Shown here one piece after another: positions 45,160-56,805 of a stretch of 64,000 nucleotides of DNA (its first letter is position 1; the number at the start of each line of letters is the position of its first letter). Made by a program: the position numbers and the translations under genes. The notes beneath the pieces are model-generated. The model did not search any database. It saw only the letters and a list, made by a program, of their open reading frames with translations, and was not told the origin of the DNA. The DNA is from Candolleomyces eurysporus (Eukaryota; Basidiomycota; Agaricomycetes; Agaricales; Psathyrellaceae). The stretch is from assembly GCA_027579435.1 (NCBI GenBank), contig JANBPK010000743.1:1-64000 (forward strand), written 5' to 3'.

Positions 45160-48100
45160 TCATGCAACCGGTTCATGCAATGTATGCATGGTCCTCGAAA
45201 GGTTATATGCAGCAGAGATCAGCGTAACGTGCCTAGTTTCGAATTAGTCAGCAAACATCATCAAGAGAAAGAATTCGACTTTGAAAGAAACATACGTGAA
45301 GCCTTGTACAGCGTTTCCAAGTCTAGGCTCAAGATATCAATATCAATCTCCGACCTGAGAGCAACAGGACTCACGCTTCCCCCGCATCAGAGATTTCCTC
45401 GGTACACAGTCCGACGTGATTAAGATAAAGCAAGAAGTCCTAATAGAAGCCAATTAACATCAGCATCCGACGCAGATATCAAACACGCACCTCAAACATG
45501 GACACAGCCTTCAGAAGGAGAGCTCGATCGTTGTTCCCGGCCCTCGTAAGTGCTTCAACACACCAGAGAGTGCAGAGACAGAACGTTCCTTCTTCACCAC
45601 CAACACCGTCCCCAGACTTCCGAACATCGTACCGATACACCAGGTTCTAGTAGAAGATGAGTTTGGTTCCATGGCAGCTATCGCTCGAAACGCACATTCG
45701 ATGTCAAGCCACCCCTCTCCGGAGTCTTCATAATCCTCTTGAGCGTACTCACGAACCTAGGATCAGACTGTGCAAGCACCGGGGGCTCAGCAACGGTGAA
45801 CTTCCAACTGAGGGAGTATCTGGACACTCACAGCCTGCATAAAGAACACCAACGGCATGATCAACACCGCCGCGTCCACGACGTCTTTCTCCTCATAGCT
45901 TTGCCCGAAGAACCGTTCCTCCTTATTCCACGCCTTGTGCATGATATCTTCATACAGAGTATCTCGTGCCTCAAGCCACTTGTTCCGATTAGGACACGGC
46001 AAAGAACGCTTGTCAGCAAGACGCAGACCACGGTCGATCGCGACCCAGAGCATGACCTTCGAGTAGGTGAAGTTCCGCTTCATATCTCGTACCTCCCTAA
46101 AAAGACGGGTTAGTCGGAGATTGGGAAGGCGGATATCTCGCAGGACGTACCAGATGGAGCTGTCAAACCGGGGAGGAGTATCAAGGTTAAATGAGCTGGA
46201 CCGAACCAGTGGATTAGAAATAGTACAGAAACGTGGACGCACAGGTCAGGATCGTTATAGTGTTCAACGACGTCTGTGGGAGTCCTTTCAGTGACTCTGA
46301 AACATCAAACAGGAGCAAAAGGGCGTACAATCCACACTGTAACACCGAGTCAGTCAAGGGTACCGGCAAGGATGCGACCGTAGAACTTACATCTCACGAA
46401 CAAGCACCCAGTCATCATAACTCTACAACCCAAATGCGTTCAATACCAAAAAGGGCAATTACTAGAGGGAGCAGAGCACTCACCAGCGGTTTACCGAACT
46501 ATATTACAAGAACGGTCAGAACAGGAGTAGCAGCCAGAAAGAACGAATGAAACGCACCTTCTGACCAAGGTAGATACAATCCATCAACTCGCCATATATA
46601 TCCAGCTGGACGTGGTCCGCGGCGCCATTTCCAATCCTGACCGGCTTGCTACCTTTGTGACCATCGAGATGATTGAGTTCGATCTCTTCCATATCCTTCT
46701 CTCCGTGGATAGTATACATGATCTGGATGGATCCATCAGGGTTCTTATCCCTGAGTCGATCAAAGATGAATTCAAGGTAGGCTAGAGCGAACGTGATAAG
46801 CTTTTAGTGAGCAAGAAGTTCGTTGGGACCCACCGTTCGCTTCTTCCGTGAATCCCAGCCTGATCAAAGCGTACAACGTGAAACTCGAGTCTCGGATCCA
46901 ACTATAACGATAATCCCAGTTCCTGACACCCTGTATTGCAGACGCTGTCAACTACGCCTGAAACAATCGAAAGAGATCATCAAAACATACCCCAATATAC
47001 TCAGGCAAACTGAATGTCGGAGACGCCACCACAGCACCAGTAGGTTCGAAAATGAGGAGCTTAAGCGCCAGGGCGGATCGCAGAACCGATTCCTTCCATG
47101 ATCCAGTGTATGTGGACTTGCGAATCCAATCATACCAGTACTTGTTCGTAGTCTAGACGACGGCAAATGAGCAGAGGCTTCATCTAGACTCGTAAGGTAG
47201 CTCACCTGCAGCAAGCTGGCCACCAGGTCCTTCGTCAGCCAGGGATCGTCAGGGGGTCTCTTTCCATTCTTACTCCCCGCCCGCAATCCCGCTGCAATTC
47301 CACCGACGAACGCCTTCTTCCCACTATCACGTACAGTTAGATTCATATCCACTTTCAGCCCAACAGAGTGACCCTGCCCACTGGCGCCTTCCGGAACGGC
47401 GCCCAACGTGGCCTGCTTAACTTCGACATCAGAAGGCGGCGGGAGCTTGGGTGTTTTATCATCTTTCTTCTCCTTCGACGTGCCTTCAGGAACTGGCGAT
47501 CCAGGAACGATTCGGAAGATGAACGTCACTCCCTGTCCTTCCTTCAGCTCGAACTCAGCCTCAACGCCCAGACCCTTGTGACCTTTCTTGCTGAGATCCA
47601 GCAGGTTAAGCTCGACATCCGGAACAGCATCCCCATCGCAACCACCGTGACTATCTTCAGCATGAACGACATATCGAAGATCCATCGTCAAAGAGGGTGA
47701 TTCGAAGAGAGCCTTCTTGTGCGGCTTATCTGGGACGGTTTTGCGATCCTCAGGAGTTTCGAGCGGGTTGGCTTGAGCAAGATCATCCGAGTCCGAAGAT
47801 GGAGAATCGATCGTGCTTCCGGTGTGCTTTCGGAGGTGTTGACCCCATTCTTTTTCCAGGATATCCTCGTAGTCCTTCTTACTGAGCGTACGCTCGCCAT
47901 TTCCGGTGGCTTCGGGGGAGATAGAGTCATCGTCGATCAGGGTGGTGACATGGGCGTCGCGAGCGTAATTGAAGGCGGGGGCGCATTGCATTTGCACCGG
48001 GAGGCGGCCTCGGACACATTCGACGCGACGGATGAGCCATTGGAGGAGAGGCTTGGTAGGACGGGCAAGCGAAGATTTGGGAGCCAACGGAGAACGCGGT

Positions 48101-48571
48101 AGAAAGTCTACGGGGTATTAGATGCAGAATCAATTGGAGCTGGTCAGCTCAACGCACCGGTAACACTGACGACTCCCGCATCATTCATAAACTTCGTCTG
48201 CAACACATTCGAGCTAGGAAGGTAGTTCTGCTTGGTCGTGAACGGCTCCAAGGGCGTAATGCTGAAATGCCCGCCCTTATCCTTGTCCAGAATGCGCGCG
48301 AATACGGAGGGAGAGTCGAAATTAGGAACGCAGTAGGATTCGACTGTGACGGGATCAGTCAATCCGTCGATCAATAGAAAGAGATCTACGCACTCGAACC
48401 ATCCAAACTGACGAGCGCAGCAGTGCGCAAGTTCCCAATTAAACCGTGATCAGCGATGGGAATGTAGTCTCGCTCGTCGGTAGGATGTATGAGGTTCATA
48501 GTACGCTTGTACGTGCGCGTTTGTTGCGCACTTCCACCGGTGTCGAGACCAGCGTTTGCCTTGGACGCCAT
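45160..48571 (-). CDS. GH15 family glucoamylase/trehalase-like enzyme
   Basis: Seventeen exons, from the 5' end: 48394-48571, 48158-48343, 47206-48107, 46991-47152, 46834-46930, 46558-46781, 46484-46498 (15 nt), 46391-46422, 46329-46336 (8 nt), 46243-46273, 46151-46159 (9 nt), 45832-46096, 45696-45767, 45491-45646, 45375-45439, 45296-45322, 45160-45232; 833 residues. No signal peptide. The N-terminus has [20 protein letters not shown] and [14 protein letters not shown]. Exon 3 adds a long charged, low-complexity insertion. The catalytic (alpha/alpha)6 part follows: [20 protein letters not shown] (about 472-492), [21 protein letters not shown] (549-569), [53 protein letters not shown] and CTEEISDAG near the end. 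Such intracellular GH15 proteins act on alpha-glucosidic substrates (glucan oligomers or trehalose); the exact substrate is not evident. Confidence 0.92.
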
Positions 48572-49598
48572 CAGTAAAGCGATGGTATTGCGAGTGAGAG
48601 GTGAGCAGGAATGAAGACGATAGCTGTGGTTAACGTGGTGATATCGATGGGATGCAAACGATGCAGTCTTGAGACCTTTAAGAGGTTCCCAGTCTGGACG
48701 GTTTGATACTAGTCGGGGCGATGATAGGTGGTGCGCAGAAGAAAGGCCTCTGCGCTGACTGCGGGAGACACAGAAACGTTTGTCGAAGTGGTGGTGGTTA
48801 TATCGATTCTGATAACGAAGCCCCACCAAGGGCGACGATGTTCCATCAGGATCGGAAGAGGTATGATGACGTTGCTGCTGACCACTCCGGCGATTGGTAT
48901 GTATTGTTCGGCGTAACGCATGACTAACACGGGGGTGGGTGGTCTTGATACATGAGGGCGCGTGTACTTGAAATGCCTCGGAATGGGGTAGAAAACGAAG
49001 TCTTGTGGTCATTCTATATTTCTAATTTGGTGAGATATCTTCTAGGTGACAGATTTTACCCCAGCCGTCACTCCTTCAGAGCTCTTCTATGCCCGCAATC
49101 ACGTCCCTTGGCGTCCGAATACTGTCCCCAAGACTTCGGCGTGGAAAGTGGACCTCCAATATCGGTCAGACCAGGGTATATTGGCTGAGATATGACTCCA
49201 GCTTCAACGAGTTGAAACGACGTTTAGAGTCGTGGTAGCCTTTCGGATCTTGAGCGATACCGCAACGAAAAAAGGCGGTGATTCAAGCGCCTAATGTAGA
49301 GAAAGGGCACGCGCACCAAAGAAGGAGAGAATGCAAGGAAGGAATGGACAAGCAAAGAGCCAAGAAAGAAAACTGGTCCAGTAGTTGGTCCAGTAGTTGG
49401 AGAGCAACCTGCGCCAGCAGGCTTGAGCTTCAAGCTTGTTCCGAGTTGTGATTATCTCCTTCCAGCTGTTCGGCCGTTCTATCGGAGTTAGCATGGGTAC
49501 CCGCCACCCATCACTCTATCGTCGGTGCGCCCGGGGGCCTCGGACGGGTGCTTCGGGTGCTTGGTCCGCCAAGCCATCAAATTGCTTGTTTCATGCAT
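48572..49598. other. Intergenic between the GH15 gene and tRNA-Lys
   Basis: About 1 kb. The GH15 first-exon frame stays open upstream to 49012, but composition and family length favour the start at 48571. A direct repeat TGGTCCAGTAGT(TGG) occurs at 49374-49399. No other gene supported. Confidence 0.5.
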
Positions 49599-49683
49599 GC
49601 CCGCCTAGCTCAATCGGATAGAGCGTCAGACTCTTACCTAGGCAAGGCATCTGAAGGCTGCGAGTTCGACCCTCGCGGTGGGC
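49599..49683 (+). tRNA. tRNA-Lys (CTT) with a 12-nt intron
   Basis: Acceptor stem GCCCGCC (49599-49605) pairs with GGTGGGC (49677-49683; one G-U). The D arm is GCTC...GAGC. The anticodon stem TCAGA (49626-49630) pairs with TCTGA (49650-49654), the anticodon CTT is at 49633-49635, and the T arm GCGAG-TTCGACC-CTCGC is canonical. The sequence 49637-49648 (CCTAGGCAAGGC) sits one base 3' of the anticodon, where eukaryotic tRNA introns lie. A and B boxes are intact and a short T-rich tract follows at 49690-49698 for RNA polymerase III termination. It lies 98 bp from the 3' end of the BTB gene. Confidence 0.95.
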
Positions 49684-49780
49684 TAGTTAATTTCTTTTTG
49701 TCCAAGAATTCTTTGACACTGTGCGTGAGACGAAGAAGTACAGTAACAATGCTACGAAAAACAGAAGAGGGGTATCTACG

Positions 49781-51027
49781 CTACGGAATGGCCAACACAC
49801 CAACCCTCAAACTGGACGACTTTCTTAGCTCCTCCCAATTCTCGCCCAGCTGAAATACCGTTGGCAAAGCGTTCCAAGTCGCGTTCTTCGCTATCAAAGG
49901 CACCCGGCCAAGGTCCCTTGGAGCCCAGAAAGGGTTGATCCCACCCTGGTTCACGGGCGCTTGTTGGGCCTGCAGCATCGACGAAGCCACAGCAGTACTC
50001 GCAGCCGCAAGAGCCGCCAGACTGCCAGGTTGAGGTGGATGGTTCGGAATCGAGCCTGGCACAGGGACGTGACCAAGGCCCGCGGGCGGCATACCAGGAG
50101 GCTGCAGCCCAGGCCCATGAATCTGGATAGACATCTGGGGTGTAAACGTCCGAGGAGGCGCATGGCCTGCATGCTGCGTCATTTTCAAACAAACTTCGTA
50201 CGCCCCAACGACACACCGACACCGATCCTGCCACGAAAGCTTCTCCAGCTGGTAAACTTCTTTTGGGGAGCAAATTGCTATGATGGTGTAGAATGCGGCG
50301 GGGAGCAGTTCAGGTATTCCGTGGTTCCTCGCGAGATCGATGATGGCTACGCAATGTTGGCGCTGAGCAGCCAAAGCGGTTGCGTCCTGCCATGGTAGCG
50401 TCTGCAATTTTTGGATCATCGCGTCAGGCGAGATCGGCGCGATTCGGTGTAGTGTAAATGACAGGGGCTCGTGAAGCGAGTGGAAATGGTATTTATCGAC
50501 AATGACGAGCATGGAGTTGATTATGGTGAGATATTGGTCATAATCTCTGTTGTGTATCATCCTGGGGAGGGTGAGCAGCATAAACCTGGGACGAAGCGAT
50601 TGCCAGCTTCGGGTGAGTAAGTCGATCGCACAGAGTACTAATCAACGCACTGAGGATCGTATATCGTGTTCAAAACGTTCTGGAATCCGTTTGGGTCATC
50701 CTCGGGCAGGTGTAAAATGATGTCCCCGACAGCCTTTGTAAGGCTGCCGCCGGAGCTGGGTCCGGCAGAGGAGGACGCTGCTGCACAGTCCACTCCAGGA
50801 CCACCGTCGCGAGCAGGTGAGCCGATAGAGAACATATCCTTGAATATAGTCGAGTGTTTCACGATGATGCCTTGATGAATCCTGAACTTGACTGCCGCTT
50901 CACTGTCTGCGGGGCCGACCAGGAGCACCAAAGAACCATCGGGATAGTAATGGTCGGAGTGTGCAGGGTACGATGCAGCCAGCGTTTCGAGCTGAGCAAG
51001 CTCGCTCACCGGCAGAGTGCAGGACAT
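49781..51027 (-). CDS. BTB/POZ domain protein
   Basis: Two exons, 50651-51027 and 49781-50585; 393 residues. The N-terminal BTB fold is visible as YPDGSLVLLVG...VKFRIHQGIIVKHSTIFKDMFSIGS (about residues 29-67), with a Ser/Gly/Pro-rich insertion, then DIILHLPEDDPNGFQNVLNTIYDP. The second exon has a helical part (YLTIINSMLVIVDKYHFHSL, a BACK-like region rich in short helices) and a Pro/Gly/Gln/Ala-rich tail. Fungal proteins of this shape are numerous; BTB mediates dimerisation and sometimes Cullin-3 binding, but the partner is unknown. The intron removes an early stop frame, and the junction was chosen by phase (CA|G). Confidence 0.85.
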
Positions 51028-51354
51028 GAGAGGATGAAAGAAAGGATGAGGGGGAAGGGAAGGATGACACGAGACATGAGATCAAGAGCAAGAACGCCAG
51101 TATATCGACCACGTTGGAAAGGCTAACTCGACTTGGCTCATCCGTCATGGGGGGAAACGTGACAAATCTGTATTACGTGCGACCGGAAATCTCCTTGCGG
51201 CAATTACGGCTTAGCTCATTTAGTGGGTGGTCGTTGCTTGCCGGGCTCGGGAACTGTGCGGGAACTTGCGACCGTCGCGAATCCCCATCAGCTGTACCTG
51301 TCCGGAATTATTTAAACGGTAAGACGGAATAGATACAGAGTGCAAGACCTATAC
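51028..51354. other. Intergenic between BTB and beta-mannosidase genes
   Basis: About 330 bp serving as promoter of the BTB gene and 3' flank of the mannosidase. Nothing else visible. Confidence 0.5.
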
Positions 51355-54300
51355 TCAATTCTGCAGACACTGGAAGCTGACCTTCGCATCCTTCCCCAAC
51401 CCTGTAAGTTTAACAACTTGTTCGTCGAAAGGAACGACATCCAACGCGTTATCCGACCACCGGCTCACTTCAAACTTCCCCGAAAGGTTGTCGTCTTCGG
51501 CAGTAAGGAACAAGCATTTGGCAGGCCGTTTGACGCTCACTCGAACGGTGATAGCTCCTTCGCTTTCGGTTGTTGAAAGCTCCACTCCAGGATCCGGAAT
51601 GTCGAGCAGACGGTAAGGCTGAGGCCAATCCACGAATCGCGCCAAAACTTCTCCAGTTTCGGGATGGAGTAGCCGTGCAGAGGCGACTACACGACCGGAC
51701 GTTGTCGTTCCAGGTTTGTTGTAGATGTCCCCAGGGAGTGAAGGTGGTTCAGGCACATCAAATGTTCCAAGCTCGGTCGTTTTATTCGCCGCCAACGAGA
51801 CCAGAGATGATGAGGATGTCTCCAGGTCCTGTCGATGGCGCCATTCAGGATTTTCGAGATCGAAGTATTGGATGTCTAGCTTGACTACTTCTGAAACGGT
51901 TTCATTTCCTGTGCGGGTGGCCCAGATATGCAACTTGGCGGAGACGGAGCGGGTAGCCCCGTATTCATAAAACTGTGGTTGGAGAATGACCGTGAGTAGA
52001 GGAGCCCGCCAACATGTAATCCAAGCAATACCTGCTTCGGTCGGTCATTGGCTCTGTTTTGGATGACCTCTCGAGACATGCTAATAGTCAAAGGCGCAAG
52101 GTCTCGAGCAATGACATAGTACACCGGCTTGGGACGGAGCTACCCCAAGCGGTAATCAGGAACACGGATAGAAACTAGCGATAAGAATAACGCTTACGAA
52201 GTAGTCCACAAAGGCCCAAGAGGTGACTGGCCAACAGTCGTTGAGCTGCCACACTAGCACACCTCCGCACTAATATGTCCAATAATTAGAGGTCGTCCAA
52301 GTTAGTGGCTCGAACATTCACTCACGTATCTGCTCCCCGTTCCTCTCCACTCCCTCTTCCAAGCTCGATACGCCAGTCCCACCGCTTCAGCTTGCATCAC
52401 TTGAGTATTGAAGACATGTCTATAGGGGGAAAAGTCAACAAATTTGTTCCATCATAACCGATATACTTACTTCGTGAGGTCGGAAGTGAGTCTAAAGTTT
52501 TCGTTCATCGTAATCGCAAACCGTCTCTCGAATGCTCCTGCCCTGTTATGCTGAGCAATTATCTTCGACTGCGCGTGGCGTTCGCGAGGGTCTACGCCCT
52601 GCATCCAGTATTCGATGGTCTTCATTGAGGGCATTGCGGGTATACCGAACTCGCTAATGGACACGAGGACCAAGTTCACAACATCAGCGTAGGCGATGGA
52701 GAAGTTCGTACTTGAAATGGTGCTCACCTAACGAACCGCCCTCCAAGTCGTCCATATTCTTGCCAGGGAAGCTCTTTGCCTCCCCAAATATTCCACTGGT
52801 GGACGTCCCCGACAGTAGGGTCACTTGTATCCCAACCCTTTCCCCCGTATGGCGAGCCCCGATGGTAAGGAATCGAGCCCTCGGTCAAGGTGTTGACAAC
52901 GTCAGGGAGGACGTCTTCGTAAATGACCACTGCTGGCAGGTGAGGCACGTCTTTGAAAGCAACAATGAGATCGCGTCAATGGATTGCGTAAAACAGAATC
53001 ATAGTAATGCGGCTTACCTCCCCATTGTAGAACCATCTGGTAATCTTCGTTGTTACCGCAAAACAGTGTGATCGCGGGGTGGTGCCTCAGCCGCTTTACG
53101 TTGTACTCTGCCTCCTTGCGGACAGAATCGATGAATGATTTGTGCGCAGGATATACTCCGCACGCAAACTGAAAGTCTTGCCAGACGAGAATCCCCAGTT
53201 CTATCATATGGGGAGGACGCCGCCAACTTGAATATATCGCAATTTTCCAAGGACGTTTTACGGAAGAACGCACCATCACATATATCGTAGAAGATATCCG
53301 GCTCATAAATCCCTCCACCCCAAATCCTCACCATGTTTTGACCTCCATCTTTAAGGATAGTCAGCCACTGCCTATACCTATCATCGGAGATGGTGGTCAG
53401 GAAATTGTCAGCAGGGATCCAGTTCGATCCTAAACAGACTTTAGCAACACCACAATCAGACATTCGTGTCGGGGAACTCACCCCCCATGAACATCTCCAC
53501 TCCGTTCACCTTAAAGAAGAACGTCGTGCCGGTACCGTACTGGTCTGCTTCTTCCAATGGCTCTTGAACGAGCTCGACAGATCGGAACCCCACCTTCTTT
53601 GATACCGAGTCGAGGGTAGCGTCTCCCTGAAGAGTGTTAGTACGAAACCAAGTTCAAAATCGGGTACCCATACTCACGGGCCCAATCAACTTCACAGAGA
53701 CCTCGTACAAATTCTGAGAACCATAGCCAACAGGCCACCATGATTCGACTCCCAGGTCTTCGAGGCCATCCCAAGACAGAACATTTTGGAGCGGTAGCGT
53801 GAACGTACCCGACTCGGACTGTATGGCAAGTTCACTGATACTGAATTTAGTCAGTGAGACGCTCTCGGTGCTGATGGCAGCTTCGGCCTTCTTCAACGAC
53901 ACCTCGAGCTTGAAGGGGAACTCGTTGGAGTCGGTTGGGTGCTCGCGAAGCGATTTCAGAGCACTGGATGACAATCCAAGGGTAAGGTTGGCCGATAACG
54001 AGAGTTTGAAGGTCCCATCGAGGACGTCGAGAGATGCTTTGGGATTGAAGTCGTCGATGCGAACTGCATAATGGGTAAGAGATATGTTGCGGTACGGACC
54101 GCATGTCATTAACTCGGGACCCTGGAGTTTCGGGATACCATGTTAAGCGCACTGCTAGAACCACCAGCGAGGGTGCTCACCCAGTCCCATCTTCGAGCAA
54201 CGGTGAGCACGTATCAAGATTGAGAGAAAGTTGTTCACGTACCTCCAGTCGTATTGTGGTTTTCTCAAGTACACCCGACTCGGATCTCCGAGGTTTGTGG

Positions 54301-55000
54301 ATCCTGCCCGAATCTTCCCGTGGATCCCCTCTTGCTGTTTTGCGTAAGCCTTTGCACACCCAAAGTGTAGGAGAAGTGTGTTTCCTTCCGGCCTCAAAGC
54401 GGCGATCTCCCCTTCACCAGGCACCTCATACACGTATTGGCGAAATGCATTGTCCACTTCCAGTATCTTCCTGTCATTCTAAAAGAAACGGTCACAAAAC
54501 TAAGAAGAGGAACAAAGATCAACATGTCCCACATACCAGGTAAACGTCGCAGAGTGTGTCGAGACCATCAAACGTTAGACGAGTTGCATTTGAAACGTCC
54601 AGAGAAGGAGCGTCAAAAGTACACGAATAGAGCCACTCCGTCTCTCCAACCCCTTCCAACAGATGCGTCAGTGGAGCTTTCAATAGATCACCGCCTGAAA
54701 CGGTTACTCACATTGGACTTCGTGCTCATTGAACGCAACATACGGATGCGGAATGATCTGCCGGTTCAACAACTCGACGTGAACCTCAGATGGGAACTGA
54801 GAGGCTCGAAACCAAGAGTGCTTGATACTCTCGCGAGTCGGTACAGGTTCGTCGTTGTCCGAAATCTCGTCCTCGACATGGTGTCTGTTGAACTCTCGAA
54901 TGACGTCTTCGTAACCTCCAATGCTGTGCCGCTCTTTCCACCACCAAGTGGCATTGGAAAGCAGACTTGTTTGGGTTATTGGGATCTGTTGGCTTATCAT
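51355..55000 (-). CDS. GH2 beta-mannosidase
   Basis: Fourteen exons, from the 5' end: 54712-55000, 54537-54652, 54243-54478, 54181-54190 (10 nt), 53678-54121, 53482-53626, 53274-53429, 53018-53200, 52728-52950, 52471-52653, 52326-52419, 52198-52269, 52032-52139, 51355-51972; 958 residues. It hydrolyses terminal beta-D-mannose from mannans or N-glycan remnants. Sequence support: [10 protein letters not shown], the QYDWRWDWGPEL jelly-roll end made by the 10-nt exon, [45 protein letters not shown], the acid/base Glu517 in [14 protein letters not shown], the nucleophile Glu602 in SEFG, and [11 protein letters not shown]. This is closer to the fungal intracellular type than to the secreted type. 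An in-frame ATG at 55075 would add 25 hydrophobic residues, but a TATA-like element overlaps it, so 55000 is preferred. Confidence 0.92.
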
Positions 55001-55072
55001 GGGCAACAATGCAACGAAGGGAGTGATAAGAAGGATGCAACTGACTAGAATGCTCGGCGAAATACAGTCGGT

Positions 55073-55080
55073 CATATAAG
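55073..55080 (-). promoter_or_regulatory. Putative TATA box of the beta-mannosidase gene
   Basis: The minus strand reads CTTATATG about 75 bp upstream of the ATG at 55000 and overlaps the alternative ATG at 55075. That placement argues that transcription begins downstream of 55075. Confidence 0.4.
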
Positions 55081-56805
55081 GGTCATTTGATCAGCTATGA
55101 TCAAGAAGCAGGTACCGTAACCGCACCCGGACCACCGTCACCCACCCTTCTTCGCTTCTTCCACGCGTCGCAAGATAGGTTCTTCCATTTCCGAATACGA
55201 GATGGTGGCCTATGGTGGCTAATTTCACAGGTTTGCATCCGCGGCTCACTAACGCAGTGAGTACAAGAAAATCAGGAAAAAGTTGAACGAAAGCATCAGC
55301 GTCGAGTATAGTCTAATGCTTGAGTTCACGTAGTAGTTCGTACCAATGGAAGTAGATCGCTGCACGTACGTTATACTGACTGGCGCTGTATATCCACTCA
55401 GCGACTGTATGGGCCGTCTCCGGTTCACGTAACGAGAGGATGGTCCAAACGAAGCTACGGCTCTCGGACGCGATGATAATACGGTAGTCAATTATATGAA
55501 GGTGTTTGGAATTGACGATTAGACTTGGGCCACTCTCATCTGCTGATAGTAAGAAATTTAGATCCCAATAGGTGGAAAGAAGGTTCACACACCGTTCATG
55601 ACATCTAACCTGAAAAACCAATAGGCCTTGGATGAGTCCCGGATTTCCCATTGCAATAGGAAAACTACACTAGGGATTATGGTCCGTTAGCCAGCGTCAG
55701 CAAAATAAAGCAAATGTACTGACAGAGATATGATAATAACACCACCGATCCTTTCAATGGCCACTGGGAGGACGCTGAAGCCACCTCTTTGGCAGTTTCA
55801 AAGGCTAGCCCAACCTAAGGGAGTAACCTTCGGATTCCACGAAGTAGAAATTGTGGTCGAATTCCTTCCATGCGAAAATTTAAAGGGAGTACGCGGTGTT
55901 GATGCTAGTACGCGACTTTGTTGTTGAGCCCGATCCCTATAACCGCTCCTGAGCTGTTTGGGTGATGACTGGCGGCTGGTAGAGAGGATAGGGACATGCT
56001 GTAGTTGTCATCAAGTCAAAGTCAAGGGGCGAGTTAAGCTTAAAATCAGAGAGAGTTGGTGTGAACGGCCAACAGTGGACAGAGATAGCGATTTCGTGTG
56101 CCTCCGAGTCCCGGCCCCCGACGAAAATTCCAGAGCTCGCCCTAGAGTTGGTACCGTATTCTTTAGCCTCTAGCTATAGGGACCAGGAGACTGGCCACAG
56201 GTTTGAGCTAGCTTAGTGTCGCAGGACCTCAGCGTAGAATCGAGTTACTGCAGGCATACCTCGGTTAGTCGACGCGTGGTCGAAGGTTGGGCCGAACCGT
56301 GACTGCGGCGCAGGCGCGGTGCCGGAGTTGCACATGTTTGGCCCTATTAAGTTTCGAAGACTAATCATATCTAGGCTGCCAGACTTCGAGTGCCGAACTC
56401 AGGCTCATCTACTCATCGACGTTATTCTTGTTCAGTGCGCAATCTTTGAGCTACAGCCACATTAAACCCGGCTCATCCTGCATCCTTGGATAGCCTTTCA
56501 CTAACATTGCAACCGGCTCAATGTGCTCGAACACCATCCTTTGCAAGCTCGCTATTAGGGTCGTACAATGCTGTCGGACGAGAGGGACTCAAGCCTGTTA
56601 GGGCCAATCTTACCTCTCTTTGCACTACCTATCTCTTGGGTCGTTTCGAGCCAGAGAAACGAACGACTGCCATCTAATTCACTGGGATCTGTCTGCGTAC
56701 CTGTGCCATCCGCCCGACTAGCCGAATTCTTGAGCATGGGGAGATTCCTAGAAAAGGGTGGACTTCCAGTTCCCTGCGGTCATCTCGATCACTTTCACTC
56801 TCACC
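55081..56805. other. Intergenic, with one weak candidate frame
   Basis: A minus-strand frame at 55313-55651 (112 codons, IDYRIIIASESRSFVWTILS...) has protein-like composition and might be the last exon of a small gene, but I recognise no family and find no convincing upstream exon. The remainder, including 56200-56800 upstream of the squalene-epoxidase-like gene, has no supported gene. Confidence 0.35.

Noticed and set aside
48386..49012. Longer N-terminus for the GH15 enzyme
   Set aside because: The upstream extension is open but low in family-like sequence; conserved sequence begins shortly after the ATG at 48571.
50638..50657. BTB gene ending at the first in-frame stop (50638)
   Set aside because: A GTGCGT donor just before that stop joins in phase to a long downstream frame, so the stop lies in an intron.
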